Source: Flavobacteriales bacterium (GTDB lineage Bacteria; Bacteroidota; Bacteroidia; Flavobacteriales; Flavobacteriaceae). From it: 6,971 nt of DNA. Positions 6,087 through 6,971 of the stretch are shown here, one piece after another. How positions within the stretch are numbered: the first letter of the stretch is position 1; every line of letters begins with the position of its first letter. The stretch lies in the NCBI GenBank assembly GCA_003229235.1, contig QIIH01000452.1, positions 1 to 6,971 on the forward strand, read 5' to 3'. The notes beneath the pieces were generated by a model. That model worked only from the letters and a program-made list of their open reading frames with translations. It was not told where the DNA came from and did not search any database. The translations under genes were made by a program, and so were the position numbers.

Positions 6087-6707
6087 ATGGAAGCTATTGT
6101 AATTTATCCTGCCTATTTTCCTAACATCGAGACGATGGCTTGGGCCGCACAAAGCAAGTGCGTTATTTTAGAAGTTCGAGACAATTACCAAAAGCAAACT
6201 TATCGTAATCGTTGCACTATAGCACATAGTAATGGCCAATTAACCCTCACTATTCCTATTAAACACACTAAAACAGGTGAACGACAAAAGACCGCCCAAG
6301 TAACCACCGAAGATAGTTTTACCTGGCAACGAGACCATTGGCGTTCGATACAAACAGCTTACAGAACATCACCTTATTTCGAATTTTACGAAGACGAGTT
6401 GGCTCCTTTTTTTAACAGCAAACCAAAAAGTTTGATGCAACTCAACTTAAGTATTTTTGGCCTATTGTGTGAGTTGATAGGAATCGAATCAACCATAACT
6501 CATACCGAAACTTACGACCTTAACCCAAAGGCATTGGATGCTAGATTTCTGGTTAATTGCAAACGAATTACAGAGATAACTTTTGAGCCATACATCCAAG
6601 TATTTGCAGAATCGCATGGGTTTTTGGCCAATATTAGCGTGCTTGATTTACTTTTTAACGAAGGGCCAAATTCTATCAGCTATTTAGAGAACGTACCTAT
6701 AACCTGA
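6087..6707 (+). CDS. WbqC-like family protein, C-terminal end rewritten by a MITE
   Basis: A 206-residue WbqC-like protein. Members are often found in O-antigen and other surface polysaccharide loci, and the biochemical role is not settled. Seen: the N-terminal IYPAYFPNIETMAW (6-19) typical of the family, NYQKQTYRNRC (33-43), LTLTIPIKH (52-60), a central HWRSIQTAYRTSPYFEFYEDEL segment (90-111), and the C-terminal VFAESHGFLANISVLDLLFNEG. The ATG follows AAAGG by a single base, 10 bases after the lepB stop, so the gene probably ends the operon. The final codon ACC and the stop TGA (6702-6707) lie inside the terminal repeat of the inserted element. Without the insertion the frame would read ENVPI-Arg-Tyr-TAG, so only the last one or two residues have changed and function is probably intact. 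Confidence 0.88.
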   Translation: MEAIVIYPAYFPNIETMAWAAQSKCVILEVRDNYQKQTYRNRCTIAHSNGQLTLTIPIKHTKTGERQKTAQVTTEDSFTWQRDHWRSIQTAYRTSPYFEFYEDELAPFFNSKPKSLMQLNLSIFGLLCELIGIESTITHTETYDLNPKALDARFLVNCKRITEITFEPYIQVFAESHGFLANISVLDLLFNEGPNSISYLENVPIT

Positions 6708-6723
6708 GTTCGGCCTAAAATTT
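6702..6723 (+). repeat. Left terminal inverted repeat of the MITE
   Basis: A 22-bp perfect inverse match to 6897-6918. It contains the last codon and TGA stop of wbqC. The next base inward and the next base outward do not pair, so these are the exact limits. Confidence 0.92.
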
Positions 6724-6896
6724 AAAGGAATATCTCGATATTCTAAAAATTCTAGATGAAAAAGATTGCCTTTTATTAGAATTTCCTTCGGATTTGATGA
6801 ATCCTCCCCAATTATTGCCATATTTTCTTAAATTAACTAGTTAGTCCTTCAAAAATCTGACTTCGAATTGAATAAAAATGCATCTAAACTGTAACC

Positions 6897-6918
6897 AAAT
6901 TTTAGGCCGAACTCAGGT
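6897..6918 (-). repeat. Right terminal inverted repeat of the MITE
   Basis: The perfect reverse complement of the left repeat. It is followed directly by the second CTATA copy (6919-6923). Confidence 0.92.
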
Positions 6919-6928
6919 CTATACGTTA

Positions 6929-6971
6929 TTAGGGCCAATAAATAGTAGTTGTGATTGGGCTGTGATCAGAA
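6929..6971 (-). CDS. 3' end of a convergent gene, probably endonuclease/exonuclease/phosphatase superfamily
   Basis: On the - strand, the frame that enters at 6970 reads SDHSPITTTIYWP and stops at TAA (6931-6929), with a second TAA right after. SDHxP close to the C-terminus is the last conserved motif of the ExoIII/DNase I-like superfamily (E. coli ExoIII ends SDHAPVWATFRR), in which the Asp-His pair is catalytic. Only 13 codons are visible, so this rests on one motif. Support comes from the position. After removal of the MITE, the stop of this frame and the ancestral wbqC stop share TTAG (6929-6932), a compact convergent overlap common in bacteria. Confidence 0.5.
   Translation of the reverse strand, partial: SDHSPITTTIYWP

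Larger units (their letters stand above)
6702..6918. mobile_element. 217-bp MITE-like element with 22-bp terminal inverted repeats
   Basis: The left end 6702-6723 (starting ACCTGAGTTCGGCCTAAAAT) and right end 6897-6918 (ending ATTTTAGGCCGAACTCAGGT) are perfect reverse complements over 22 bp. CTATA directly flanks both ends (6697-6701 and 6919-6923), as expected for a 5-bp target duplication. The interior is about 173 bp, too small for a transposase, so the element must move in trans if it is active. It contains two protein-like open stretches in different frames (6719-6841 and 6841-6891) without an ATG start. It also holds short palindromes such as GAATATC-TC-GATATTC (6728-6743). The perfect ends imply a recent insertion. 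The parent family is unknown; termini beginning ACC would fit an IS982-type parent, but this is a weak guess. Confidence 0.9.

Overview
The window reads as chromosomal DNA from a member of the Bacteroidota, most likely the family Flavobacteriaceae. The DNA is AT-rich and Shine-Dalgarno sequences are weak. The gene order parA-parB-DUF5683-dapB-lepB-wbqC is, as I recall it, a characteristic flavobacterial cluster. The LepB carries an extra membrane domain at its N-terminus, which is also typical of that group. No plasmid, phage or CRISPR features were seen.

Layout. At 12-893 is a short-chain dehydrogenase of the 2,4-dienoyl-CoA reductase type. From 864 to about 1350, overlapping the end of that gene, lies a non-coding tandem array. 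Each unit begins with a copy of the last nine codons plus stop of the dehydrogenase and continues into long perfect hairpins. Units 2 and 3 have exactly the same length (172 bp) and align without gaps. Their main stems differ only by paired, compensating base changes. A leader of about 100 bp follows, then a tight run of six + strand genes: parA (1453-2220), parB (2221-3117), a DUF5683 membrane protein (3107-3709), dapB (3716-4414), lepB (4472-6076) and wbqC (6087-6707). The window closes with a 217-bp MITE-like element (6702-6918). It has 22-bp perfect terminal inverted repeats and 5-bp target duplications, and it sits in the last codons of wbqC. The last 13 codons of a convergent gene follow, probably of the endonuclease/exonuclease/phosphatase superfamily.

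How the genes work together. ParA and ParB are the chromosome segregation pair. DapB makes tetrahydrodipicolinate for lysine and peptidoglycan. LepB removes signal peptides from exported proteins, among them possibly its neighbour DUF5683, which has a signal peptide. WbqC-family genes are often linked to surface polysaccharide. Spacing between consecutive genes ranges from an 11-nt overlap to 57 nt, which suggests one transcript, possibly with an extra start before lepB.

Points that deserve a second look: (1) parA has no ATG, GTG or TTG upstream of its Walker A motif, and the codon at the family start position is ATT. (2) The array of displaced gene tails and co-varying hairpins behind the dehydrogenase looks like a small, undescribed cassette-like element. 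(3) The MITE supplies the present stop codon of wbqC. Removing it in silico restores both the old wbqC stop and a 4-bp tail-to-tail overlap with the convergent gene.
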